A DNA stretch of 64,000 nt from UBA10348 sp002469915 (GTDB lineage: Bacteria > Bacteroidota > Rhodothermia > Rhodothermales > UBA10348). Shown piece after piece: positions 33,850 to 42,815 of this stretch. Each line of letters opens with the position of its first letter. Positions within the stretch are counted from its first letter, which is position 1. The position numbers were made by a program, and so were the translations under genes. The notes beneath the pieces are model-generated. The model was given only the letters and a program-made list of their open reading frames with translations, did not search any database and was not told where the DNA came from. The stretch covers positions 272,857 to 336,856 of the forward strand of contig JAQWHM010000016.1 in NCBI GenBank assembly GCA_029249345.1. The letters are read 5' to 3'.

Positions 33850-34833
33850 ATGAAGTCAGACGTACCCCAGTCGTTCCCGGAGGCCTTTTTAGATCGTTAT
33901 AACGCCGTTTTTGGTGAAGAGGTATTAGGTCGCATCTTATCGGGCTTCCGAATTCCACGTCAGACTTGGTTTCGAATCAATACGCTGAAATCAGATATAG
34001 CATCTGTATTTCGTGATTTGAAACGCTTGGAGATCGTTTATTCTCAATCTTCGGAGTTTGAGGATGCAGGATGGGTTGAGCCGGAAGAACGGGATCGGCT
34101 TTTGGGGTCTGAACTTTTTGCCAATGGTCATATCTATGTTCAAGGAATGGCTAGTCAGCTCCCCGTCCGGCTACTTGATATTGAACCCGAACATACAGTG
34201 CTTGATTTGGCCGCCGCCCCGGGAAGTAAGACCCTGCAAATTGCCAGTCTCACGGATGTGACAGCTGAAGTGGCAGCCGTAGAAATTGTTCGGAAGCGAA
34301 TGTTCAAACTGCAGGACAACCTAGCGAGAAACGGCGCCGAGCATGTTCGGGTCTTTCTCCAAGACGGAACGAAGGTTTGGAGATACCGCCCTGAGCATTT
34401 TGATCGCGTCTTACTGGATGCTCCCTGCTCAAGTGAAGGGCGTTTCAGGCTGAATAACGATGAGTCGTTTCGCTACTGGTCTCCTTCAAAAATCAAGGAA
34501 ATGGTACGCAAGCAGCGCCGCCTATTGTTTTCTGCTATTCACTCGTTGAAGCCCGGAGGAAAGCTCGTCTACTCCACCTGTTCTCTGTCCCCAGAGGAAA
34601 ATGAAATGGCTGTTCAACATGTGCTGGATACCTTCGGAGAGGTTGTAGATATCGAGCCGATCGCATTTCAAGCTGATGAGCGAATAGGCACTATTGCTGA
34701 ATGGAGGCGCAAAGCTCTTGATGACCGTATTAGAGGTGCATGCCGGCTAATGCCTTCTAAGAGAATGGAGGGCTTTTTTGTCTGCCGATTTGTAAAAACA
34801 TCTTCGTCGAACCCACCGCTAAAGTTCAAATGA
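33850..34833 (+). CDS. RsmB/NOP-family RNA (cytosine-5) methyltransferase
   Basis: A 327-residue SAM-dependent methyltransferase acting on rRNA or tRNA cytosines. SAM-binding motif I is VLDLAAAPGSKTLQIASL (about 117-134). The motif IV DAPCSSEG (about 196-203) and motif VI VYSTCSLSPEENE (about 240-252) hold the two catalytic cysteines. An N-terminal domain (FRIPRQTWFRINTLKSD) precedes the fold. No separate PUA domain is visible at the C-terminus, so it is closer to short NOP2/RsmF-like proteins; the target cannot be fixed. It overlaps the convergent EcsC gene by eight bases. Confidence 0.88.
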   Translation: MKSDVPQSFPEAFLDRYNAVFGEEVLGRILSGFRIPRQTWFRINTLKSDIASVFRDLKRLEIVYSQSSEFEDAGWVEPEERDRLLGSELFANGHIYVQGMASQLPVRLLDIEPEHTVLDLAAAPGSKTLQIASLTDVTAEVAAVEIVRKRMFKLQDNLARNGAEHVRVFLQDGTKVWRYRPEHFDRVLLDAPCSSEGRFRLNNDESFRYWSPSKIKEMVRKQRRLLFSAIHSLKPGGKLVYSTCSLSPEENEMAVQHVLDTFGEVVDIEPIAFQADERIGTIAEWRRKALDDRIRGACRLMPSKRMEGFFVCRFVKTSSSNPPLKFK

Positions 34834-35683
34834 TGATTCCCGAACCATATTTGACTTCAAGAAAGCGCTCACGGTACAAGAAGTGCGCGGTCTGACAGAC
34901 TTTAGTGGTGTAGAGGTAATTCAGACTTCCTCCTATAAATGCTCCTGTTACAGGGACCATTTGAGCGAGCTTCTTTTCTGTCAGATGAATTCCTAGGCGT
35001 CTTGCTACGGCCTCAACCGCGCTTCCAACCCCTACCTGCTCCATCACCTCCATACTTTGCTTGCGCGCAACGCGAGAGGCTGTACGCATAGCAGGGGAGA
35101 GCGTAACCTCTTTTCGTTTGTTGGATGGCTGAGCCACTTTATCCAGTAATTCGAGTGCAAAAAGGCGCTCGTCACCAGACATAACATCAAAACCACAATA
35201 GGTCGCATACTCACCGGCGGCTCGTAGATTGATGGAAACTAAAGCCACCAAATCGGGAACGATCCCTGCGGCTCCGGCTGCGCCCGTCGCCGCACCTTCA
35301 ACGGTAGCTAGTCCTACATACTTAGAATCGAGTCCTTGCAGCGTCGCATCGACCTCCTCTAGATCCAGACGATGAATTTCTGCAAGGTTGCTCAATTCGT
35401 GTCCATTCTCACGGTACTCTTTCAAAACGGCATCCGTCCAGACTGAGTCCTGCGTGATTTCATTGGTCAATTCAAGCAAGCCCGTAACCACATTTTCCAT
35501 GGTCCAATCCACACCAGGGATTTTATGGACCTGATCGGTAACAACATTCCAGGCTTTTGATGCTGTCTCTTGAGCATCCGATAACCAGGACCGCTTAGGA
35601 TTTCTCCATGCTCGGATCTCGCTGATTACCTGCCTTTCGTACGCGGATGGAGACGGATTGCTATGTCCAGTGTGTGTCGTCAT
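34826..35683 (-). CDS. EcsC-family protein
   Basis: A 285-residue protein of the EcsC family. After a charged N-terminal region (YERQVISEIRAWRNPKRSWL) it has GAATGAAGAAGIVPDLVALV, the family's glycine/alanine-rich hydrophobic segment, then AGEYATYCGFDVMSGDERLF and a C-terminal MVPVTGAFIGGSLNYLYTTK. EcsC proteins are membrane-associated and poorly understood. The stop overlaps the stop of the methyltransferase gene by eight bases. Confidence 0.85.
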   Translation of the reverse strand: MTTHTGHSNPSPSAYERQVISEIRAWRNPKRSWLSDAQETASKAWNVVTDQVHKIPGVDWTMENVVTGLLELTNEITQDSVWTDAVLKEYRENGHELSNLAEIHRLDLEEVDATLQGLDSKYVGLATVEGAATGAAGAAGIVPDLVALVSINLRAAGEYATYCGFDVMSGDERLFALELLDKVAQPSNKRKEVTLSPAMRTASRVARKQSMEVMEQVGVGSAVEAVARRLGIHLTEKKLAQMVPVTGAFIGGSLNYLYTTKVCQTAHFLYRERFLEVKYGSGIII

Positions 35684-35919
35684 TGAGCGGCGTTATACGA
35701 CGAAATCGAAAAAGGTTATCGAAGAGGGCATTTCTGCTCGCTGTAAAAGGTAATGCTCAAAACCGTTCGTGCGAGACGGTGCACCGTTGAACCCAGCTTC
35801 AGGTGCAGTGACCTCAAAAAGAAGGTTTAACAAAGGGGATGGTAAGTATTCTTCCTTCACCTGACACGACATAGGTATCCACTGATAAATCTGACTTTTC
35901 ACGTCAACGATTTACCATC

Positions 35920-38900
35920 ATGGTTACATGTCGAAAAAAGCTTGATTACGCTAGACTATTTTGGATCACCTTGTGCTTCTGCTTTAGGGGCCCAGACGCG
36001 AGCGCTCAGTCTCTTTTTGGAGTGCAGCACCCTATATCTCTCGAACCCGACCAGTCTGAGGTTGTGGCATCTGGAGATCTAGATGGGGATGGTGACATGG
36101 ACCTTGTCGTGGGCTCCAGAAACGCTGATAGAAAAACGAATCGGGGATTGATCTGGTATGAAAATCAGCATGCCTCAGGCTACTATGTCGAACGATCCAT
36201 AGAGTTTAGAAATATTGCTGTCTCTGATGTCCAACTCGTCGATTTGGATCAGGACGGGGATCTGGATATCGTCGCTTCCGAATCGTGGAGAAACAACCAC
36301 TACGTTCTTTTCTGGCATGATAACCTAGATGGGAAGGGGACTTTCGGCCCCAGGATTAACATATCATCGGCTAATGATCAGCAAATAACCAGTCTGCATG
36401 TTGCCGACTTGGATAGCGATGGGGATAACGATGTTGTTTTTGGATCTATTCAAGAACGATACAGAGGCTCTTTCCAGATCTCATGGTACCAGGATGTAGA
36501 TGGGAAGCAGGGCTTTCACTCGAAAAAAAAGATTGATTCTATCACACATTTTGGAGCAGCTGTATATCTGGATGTCTCAGATGTGAACGGCGACTCCAAG
36601 CCCGATATCATTGCCTCTTTTGAAGGAGACAAAGGCCTTGGGTGGTATAAAAACCGAATCGGAACGTCGGAGGTCGCCCCTCCAGCTTCTGGTTTTTCTC
36701 CATTTAGCCCCACGGCTGAAATTCAGCACTACGCTAGTAGATTCACACTTGCTGATATGAATGCAGATGGGATGGGAGACCTGGTAACTGCAAACGACCA
36801 TGTCGTTGCCATCTTGATGAACGATAGATCGTCATCAGGATTTGGGACAGAAACCGTTGTTGACGGGTACTTTCAAGATGTTCTCTGGGCTCATTCTGCG
36901 GACTTAGATTTGGATGGAGACTTAGATGTTGTGGCAGGGTCTGCCATAGAAATACGTTTTTATGAGTATGTAAATGGTCTGTTAGCATTCAATTCCAGTC
37001 AGACCATCCCTTTTGGTGGAGAAGCATCCACGCTTAGTGATGTAGATGCTGACGGCGATTCGGACCTCGTCGTATTCTCAAAGTCATCAAAGCATGTAAG
37101 TGGACAGTCAGGAGTATCCTATTGGTTCGAAAACCAGACTAGATCTGCCATTTCCCTTTGCCATATCGTGGCACAGGATCTCGTTTTGCAAAATGACACG
37201 GTTGTCCGAGAGGAGTCCCTCTTTGTATCAGTTGATCTGGTGAATGTGGGCGGTTTGGTTTGTGGGAAGGGCTGGACCATGGAAGTCGTTCTCACGCTGC
37301 CCGGTTCGCCGTCCGAGTTCGTCTTTTTGGGTTCGGTGGAACGACTGACGGAGGATCTGGGGCTGGGAGAAAGCAAAAAGGTAGAGTTCACATTCGTGCC
37401 CTATTCGGCCAGGAAAGATGTGGGAATCAGCCAGATCACGCCGGGAGAAATTGGACTTGGTATCCGATATCAAGAAAAAGGTAAAAGTAGTATCAAGTCG
37501 ACTCAATTTAGAGTATTTGGAGAGGCTGAGATGGATTTACACTCGTCGGGAGTAACCCTTTTTCAGCCTACTTCTAGTGCTGGAAAGCGAACTGATCCGG
37601 CTACTCAATCTGAGGATTGGATACGCTTGAAGAGCAGGGTGTTTCGACCAGAGCGAATGGTGCCTTCCGGGGAAGCTCCAACGGGTGGTTTCCGTCTCAT
37701 TCAATTTGACGTGCTGCCTTCCGATCATCAAAAACGCACTCTAGAGGGGCAAGGGGTTGAGTTTGTCCGATTTGTACCGGACAAAGCCCTCGTTGTATGG
37801 ATTCCTAAGGGGCTCAATCTGAACCAATTTTCGAATGTCAGATGGTTTGGGAGACTGGAGGAAGCAGATCGGATGAGTGGACCAGCCGCGCTTCGATTCC
37901 GTGGTAGAGGAGCTCTCGATCCTGAACAAAAAGAAACATTTATGATCGAAGCATTCCGGGATAAGGATGTGTCAATCCTTCGCCGTGAGGTTCATCGGTG
38001 GGGAGGACACTGGGAATCCGGGAGAGGATTACCTGCAAATCATGGAATGGTTAGGGGAAGCCGAGAGATGTTTCAGGCTCTACTGAGGTTCGATGAGTTG
38101 GCCCGCATAGACATCATCCCTGCTCGCTCTCGAGGAGACGATATCGCTCTCTTTTGTTCGGGTGCCATGACGGAGTTTGGCGCTGTCGCCTCTTTTGCAG
38201 CTTCTGGAGTAGGCTGGGATGGTCCAGGTCAGGGAAGTGCTCGTTTAACCTATCGGTTTGGAGGGGGCACAGAAGACATGTCGGGCTCCGAAGAATTCGA
38301 TGAGTTTCGGCGGGCTCTACGGGAATGGTCTGACTACGTGGATTTTGACTTTCAAGAAGTTGTTGATCCCTACCGAAAACGTAGTATCGATATCAACTGG
38401 ATAAACATTGATGGGCGAAGGGGCGGTACGCTCGCACAGGCTTACCTACCAACGGCCATGGAGCCGTTGGCAGGCGACATTATGTTCGATGAAAAAGAAC
38501 TTTGGTCCACTACTGGTAATCTCGGCGTCGGCAATGATTCTATTCAAGTATTTGCTGTGGCGATGCATGAAATCGGTCATTCAATAGGGTTGTTACATTC
38601 CGAAAACCCGAATGCCATTATGTATGGTAATTATGTAGGCCCTAGGGTTGGTTTAGCAGCGGACGATATCATTGGTGCTCAAAGTCTATATGCATCAAGA
38701 CTGCCGTTGCTCGTGATTTCAAATCGAGGAGATGCAGATCTGATCGTGACGTCCATTGATGCTCCTAATTGGTTAAGTGTCGGGATTCGTAATACGGTAA
38801 TTCCAGCAGATTCTAGTCTTTCGCTCGAGTTTTCGGTGGACTGGGCCCTTGTTACGGATCCTGTAGCCGTAGGTGAGATAACCGTTTACAGCAATGATAG

Positions 38901-40143
38901 GACTGGTTCAGTGTCATCCATGAACGTCACGGCCATTTCTGAGCAGGCACAAATGAATTTCACCCCAGAGGCGCTGACTATTTCTGTGCTGAAAAACGAG
39001 GCGACGCTGATTCCGTTGGGATTGAATGGACTGCCCAATAGTGGGGCTTTAATTCAGGTTAAAACCAAACCCAGACATGGTGAGATAACCATTGTAGGAA
39101 ATCAAATCTGGTACACGTCCGATACCCATTTTACAGGACAAGATACCTTCACGTTTCAAGGGCAAATTGGATCATACATCACACCTGAGGCAACTGCCAC
39201 CATCCATGTGGTTTCTCAAGAAAAGGCTGGAATGCAAATAGTGAATAGCTTGGAGGGCCTACCTATGGATGTGTATCTCGATGATCAATTGGTGGGTGAC
39301 GATGTGTATGCAGGCTCGGTTACGGCTTTCACCAATACGCTATCGGGTTTTCGGAAAATTGGAATTGCAGATAGTTCAAGTACCAGTTCAACTGCGGTAG
39401 TGTACAGTCAGTACCTGAACGTTTTGGAACACGCTAATACGACCGTAATCCTGAGTTCTACAGCCGGTAATACGTTGAGGTTGAAGTCCTTTACCACGTC
39501 TGACTTCCTCGACTCAACGGGTCATCAGATTCGGTTTTACAATGACTTGTCAGCGATTCCGGTACGTATTAGTCAAAAAACGGATCAGGGACAGCGCCCG
39601 AGTTACCAACCCTTTGCACAGGATCTGCAGCCGGGTGAAATGAGTCCTTTCGTGGAAATGGAAACAGGATTGTCATTATTTCGGGTCTTCAATACTGCTC
39701 TTGGCTATGACCAAACACACCGAGTTAATCTGATGGCCCTCGTAAAATCGACACAAGCTGGAATTTTAGGGTGGATCAGAGATAGCGAACTCATTTTTGT
39801 CGATTCCACGGGTACGGTGGTGCATTCTTTGACTGCGACAGCACAGGAAATACCGGAAGAGCTACCCGTTTCCCTATCTGTATCGTCAGCCTTTCCAAAT
39901 CCCGCGACGAATCACGTGTTCCTTGAATTAGCACTACCGGAACACGCGAACGTTATGATCCAACTCTTCGATCTACTAGGCAGAAGGCAATCCGGATCGA
40001 TTAAATCTGTTCTGACGGCTGGTCGAGGCAGGCGGGTTCGCTTGGACACGAGTCGACTTGCCGCTGGGGCGTACATCGCTCGGGTTACAGTGAGTGGACA
40101 AAGAGGGCTGCAGAAATCTGTCCCATTGGTCGTGATACGCTAG
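35920..40143 (+). CDS. Giant secreted metzincin protease with FG-GAP propeller and T9SS sorting domain
   Basis: A 1407-residue exported protein. A signal peptide (about 1-30, cut after ASAQ) is followed by seven FG-GAP/VCBS repeats, each with a DxDxDGxxD calcium loop at residues 53, 108, 163, 221, 279, 328 and 374, enough for one seven-bladed propeller. Residues about 412-525 look like a CARDB domain, and 585-650 (FRLIQFDVLPSDHQK, VVWIPKGLNLNQF) resemble segments seen in some bacterial subtilase relatives. The catalytic domain spans about 755-930: HEIGHSIGLLH (883-893) is the zinc site and NAIMYG (M901) the Met-turn. Then come Ig-like regions and a C-terminal type IX sorting domain (SSAFPNPATNHVFLEL, LFDLLGRR, LAAGAYIARV). 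The stop forms CTAG with the opposing stop. Confidence 0.85.
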   Translation: MVTCRKKLDYARLFWITLCFCFRGPDASAQSLFGVQHPISLEPDQSEVVASGDLDGDGDMDLVVGSRNADRKTNRGLIWYENQHASGYYVERSIEFRNIAVSDVQLVDLDQDGDLDIVASESWRNNHYVLFWHDNLDGKGTFGPRINISSANDQQITSLHVADLDSDGDNDVVFGSIQERYRGSFQISWYQDVDGKQGFHSKKKIDSITHFGAAVYLDVSDVNGDSKPDIIASFEGDKGLGWYKNRIGTSEVAPPASGFSPFSPTAEIQHYASRFTLADMNADGMGDLVTANDHVVAILMNDRSSSGFGTETVVDGYFQDVLWAHSADLDLDGDLDVVAGSAIEIRFYEYVNGLLAFNSSQTIPFGGEASTLSDVDADGDSDLVVFSKSSKHVSGQSGVSYWFENQTRSAISLCHIVAQDLVLQNDTVVREESLFVSVDLVNVGGLVCGKGWTMEVVLTLPGSPSEFVFLGSVERLTEDLGLGESKKVEFTFVPYSARKDVGISQITPGEIGLGIRYQEKGKSSIKSTQFRVFGEAEMDLHSSGVTLFQPTSSAGKRTDPATQSEDWIRLKSRVFRPERMVPSGEAPTGGFRLIQFDVLPSDHQKRTLEGQGVEFVRFVPDKALVVWIPKGLNLNQFSNVRWFGRLEEADRMSGPAALRFRGRGALDPEQKETFMIEAFRDKDVSILRREVHRWGGHWESGRGLPANHGMVRGSREMFQALLRFDELARIDIIPARSRGDDIALFCSGAMTEFGAVASFAASGVGWDGPGQGSARLTYRFGGGTEDMSGSEEFDEFRRALREWSDYVDFDFQEVVDPYRKRSIDINWINIDGRRGGTLAQAYLPTAMEPLAGDIMFDEKELWSTTGNLGVGNDSIQVFAVAMHEIGHSIGLLHSENPNAIMYGNYVGPRVGLAADDIIGAQSLYASRLPLLVISNRGDADLIVTSIDAPNWLSVGIRNTVIPADSSLSLEFSVDWALVTDPVAVGEITVYSNDRTGSVSSMNVTAISEQAQMNFTPEALTISVLKNEATLIPLGLNGLPNSGALIQVKTKPRHGEITIVGNQIWYTSDTHFTGQDTFTFQGQIGSYITPEATATIHVVSQEKAGMQIVNSLEGLPMDVYLDDQLVGDDVYAGSVTAFTNTLSGFRKIGIADSSSTSSTAVVYSQYLNVLEHANTTVILSSTAGNTLRLKSFTTSDFLDSTGHQIRFYNDLSAIPVRISQKTDQGQRPSYQPFAQDLQPGEMSPFVEMETGLSLFRVFNTALGYDQTHRVNLMALVKSTQAGILGWIRDSELIFVDSTGTVVHSLTATAQEIPEELPVSLSVSSAFPNPATNHVFLELALPEHANVMIQLFDLLGRRQSGSIKSVLTAGRGRRVRLDTSRLAAGAYIARVTVSGQRGLQKSVPLVVIR

Positions 40144-42002
40144 TTCGCGATAGGCCAGTAAACGCCAAATCGGGTTCGCTGTCTGGGCAGGGGGTAATCG
40201 GGAACGATCAAGTTTCCAATCTGCATGGTCGTACCGGACGTGGCGTTTTCATAGGCAACGAAAATCGTGGCCTCTCTCACACCGGCTTCAACCACAAAAT
40301 CCACCAACCAATCGGCAGGAACTTGAGAATCCAGATTAGCCGGCAGGGCCAGCAATCCGGTCGGGGTATGAAGCCTCAAGCCTCCCATCTCTCCCCAGTA
40401 TCTGGCTCGAATGTAGGCGTTTAGGTCCAGATCCTCAGAAAACAACAGCGCACGAATACCAAAGAAGGCCGAAGCCCAGAAATCAGGCATACTCGCGGAC
40501 CAAGCGCGGGCCGCATTCGAGGTATCGTCTGTACGAACAGATCTAGACACCGCATTAATTCGAGCCCAAAGACCGCGCTTTGAGAGATCTCGAAAACCGA
40601 TATTCAAAGATACTCCGGTTGATCTGCTGGACCCCGGCAAGTACTCCACGGCGGCCAGTGTTGCATCGGTACCTAGGCGATTAACCAGCAGGTCGCTATT
40701 GGATTGTACAAATCCGGTTGCTTCAATAGAAAACAGATCGAATCGGACGCCGGCTCGAAGCGAGGCATCCTGGAAGATAGGATTAACATCGAATGCAGAT
40801 CGCAACATGACCGATCCAAACCCGATCGCTTCGTGCATGGTGTAAAACCTGGGACTGCGGGAAAAGGATATTCCAGCAGAAAAAGGCGCTTGATCAACGG
40901 ATGCAGAGGCGCTTAATCCAAAGGTAGAATTCCCTCGCCCTGATTCAGGTCCGGCGCTCAACGAGTAGGAAAAAAGAGGGCGTGAGCCCGATAAATGAAC
41001 TTTGGCAGTGGTAAAACTGGCGGCTTGGTTCGACGAACCATCGAAGGCAGATCCACGCACGACGTCGTCATTCCACGATCGGAGGGTGAACGTAGCTTGC
41101 TGTCCCGAAAACATTCTGCCGGCCGATACATCCAGTCCAATACGTTGCAAGACTCCTTTTAATGAGGTGGTCTCTCCTTTGAAATCAAGCGTTTGGAGGG
41201 TCCAGAATGGGGCTGTAGATAGCTGCCAATCGCTCCATGTCGATGAGGCCTTCACGGTTAAGTCATTGCGCAGGGTACGTCGCCGAGCATCTTCATCACC
41301 GACCTGAGCACCCAAGCGTTGGTAAATAGATTCGTAGGTGGCCCCACTAAAGGGAATCACTCCTGTATGTGCACCCACACTCCTACGGCTAGCTACCTCG
41401 AATACTTCAAATGAGTAGCGGGGGGTAATGTATCGGATGCGGGCAGAAATCTCTCGTGCTCTGCGCAATCGCATCCCATCGTACTCGCCTCTTCCTCCTT
41501 CGCCGGCGTACCCGAACGCAGTCTGCAAATAGTGGGTCGTCGTCGAGTCAATCTGAAAGCTCCGATTCTGAACATGAAGGGAGCGTACGGCTTGAGATCC
41601 ATTTCCGGCAGACTGATATCGAATCGCGGTTAGGGGCACTGGCGTGTTCAGAGAATCAAACCGTCCTGTTACGTCGCCTTGTTCATTTAAGGAAAGCGAT
41701 GAAAGCCATGTGGTAGGGAGTAAGTCGAATCTGGGGCGTCCCGTAAATAAATCGTCAAATGACAGAGCACCGGCCCGCAGGCCTACTTTTGCCGGGTTTC
41801 GCCCAAGGGGCGAAACCCCATCAGGCCATCCTTGGGACCCAAACGTATACCCGAATACTCCGCTTTCCCAACTGAGGTTAGAGGCCGGGTTGAGGTCAAG
41901 ATCCAGCAGTGGAGCATTTTCCGCGGGCGCAGTTTGCGCCCGCGCACTTCCAACTGCAAGGACGACAAACAAGCCGGTCAGTATCCGCTTGTTCCATTTC
42001 AT
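40140..42002 (-). CDS. Large outer-membrane beta-barrel-like protein
   Basis: A 620-residue exported protein. Signal peptide KRILTGLFVVLAVGSARAQ (about 5-23) precedes a long beta-rich sequence of alternating hydrophobic and polar residues with aromatic strand ends, ending RTRFGVYWPIAN, typical of an outer-membrane barrel. No plug or POTRA domain was seen. The frame opens at 42098, but ATG at 42002, one base after the kinase stop (TAGCATG), begins exactly at a signal peptide and is preferred. It looks like a putative porin-like protein found in this group; the substrate is unknown. Confidence 0.7.
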   Translation of the reverse strand: MKWNKRILTGLFVVLAVGSARAQTAPAENAPLLDLDLNPASNLSWESGVFGYTFGSQGWPDGVSPLGRNPAKVGLRAGALSFDDLFTGRPRFDLLPTTWLSSLSLNEQGDVTGRFDSLNTPVPLTAIRYQSAGNGSQAVRSLHVQNRSFQIDSTTTHYLQTAFGYAGEGGRGEYDGMRLRRAREISARIRYITPRYSFEVFEVASRRSVGAHTGVIPFSGATYESIYQRLGAQVGDEDARRRTLRNDLTVKASSTWSDWQLSTAPFWTLQTLDFKGETTSLKGVLQRIGLDVSAGRMFSGQQATFTLRSWNDDVVRGSAFDGSSNQAASFTTAKVHLSGSRPLFSYSLSAGPESGRGNSTFGLSASASVDQAPFSAGISFSRSPRFYTMHEAIGFGSVMLRSAFDVNPIFQDASLRAGVRFDLFSIEATGFVQSNSDLLVNRLGTDATLAAVEYLPGSSRSTGVSLNIGFRDLSKRGLWARINAVSRSVRTDDTSNAARAWSASMPDFWASAFFGIRALLFSEDLDLNAYIRARYWGEMGGLRLHTPTGLLALPANLDSQVPADWLVDFVVEAGVREATIFVAYENATSGTTMQIGNLIVPDYPLPRQRTRFGVYWPIAN

Positions 42003-42003
42003 G

Positions 42004-42642
42004 CTACTCAGGGAAGAGACCAAATAATCTTGATTCAATCTGAGAAACGATTTGTGCTTTGTCTTCATCGTGATTGACAAAATCCAGTTCATCCACATTG
42101 ATGATCATTTTTGGTCCCAAATCGTAGCGGGACACCCAGTCTTCGTAGTGTTTGTTCAATCGTTCGAGATACTCGATGCGAATCGTGGATTCAAATTCGC
42201 GACCACGAGATTGAATATGACTCACCAGCGTAGGAGTCGTCGCTTTTAGGTATACAAGCAAGTCTGGCGGCTTCAAATAAGACGTCATCGTGTCGAACAG
42301 GGCATTGTAATTTTCAAAGTCCCTGGCAGACATCAGTCCCATTTCATGCAGATTGCGGGCGAAAATTTCGGCATCCTCATAAATCGATCTGTCCTGAACC
42401 ACAGAGTGAGGTGAGTTCTCAATGGAACGCTGATGTTCGAATCGGCTGGATAGGAAAAAAACCTGAAGATTAAATGACCATCGATGCATATCTTCATAAA
42501 AATCAGTGAGATACGGGTTGTCGTCTACCCGCTCGAAATAGGCTTCCCACTTGAAATAATTCGATAGAATGCGTGTGAGCGAGCTTTTCCCGGCACCGAT
42601 GTTACCAGCGATCGCGACGTATTTTTTTCCGGAGTATGGCAA
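42004..42642 (-). CDS. Deoxynucleoside kinase
   Basis: A 212-residue kinase of the dNK/dGK family that phosphorylates deoxynucleosides in the salvage pathway. The P-loop is IAGNIGAGKSSLT (about 11-23), followed by the substrate-binding ERVDDNPYLTDFYEDMHRW, the DRSIYEDAEIFA block (DRS motif), and the lid SRGREFESTIRIEYLERLN. It starts with TTG at 42642, whose next residues PYSGKKYVAIAG fit the family. It shares a transcript with the downstream barrel gene and is divergent from valS. Confidence 0.88.
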   Translation of the reverse strand: MPYSGKKYVAIAGNIGAGKSSLTRILSNYFKWEAYFERVDDNPYLTDFYEDMHRWSFNLQVFFLSSRFEHQRSIENSPHSVVQDRSIYEDAEIFARNLHEMGLMSARDFENYNALFDTMTSYLKPPDLLVYLKATTPTLVSHIQSRGREFESTIRIEYLERLNKHYEDWVSRYDLGPKMIINVDELDFVNHDEDKAQIVSQIESRLFGLFPE

Positions 42643-42815
42643 ATCAACAGAGTTCTAAAGTGCTAAGTCTTCCGGCTTAATCTAGTATAAAGACAGTCCA
42701 GTTGCTTTAGGAAGGACGATGATTCTAACGCCAAATTCGTGCAGTTTCAGTCAAGGAAACATGGAAAGCCCTTATCTTCGCAAATCAGATTGAAATCAAC
42801 CCGAACCCAAATTCC

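Noticed and set aside
35693..35902. 69-codon minus-strand ORF between the EcsC and metzincin genes
   Set aside because: No ribosome binding site, no recognisable domain, and its composition looks like non-coding DNA.
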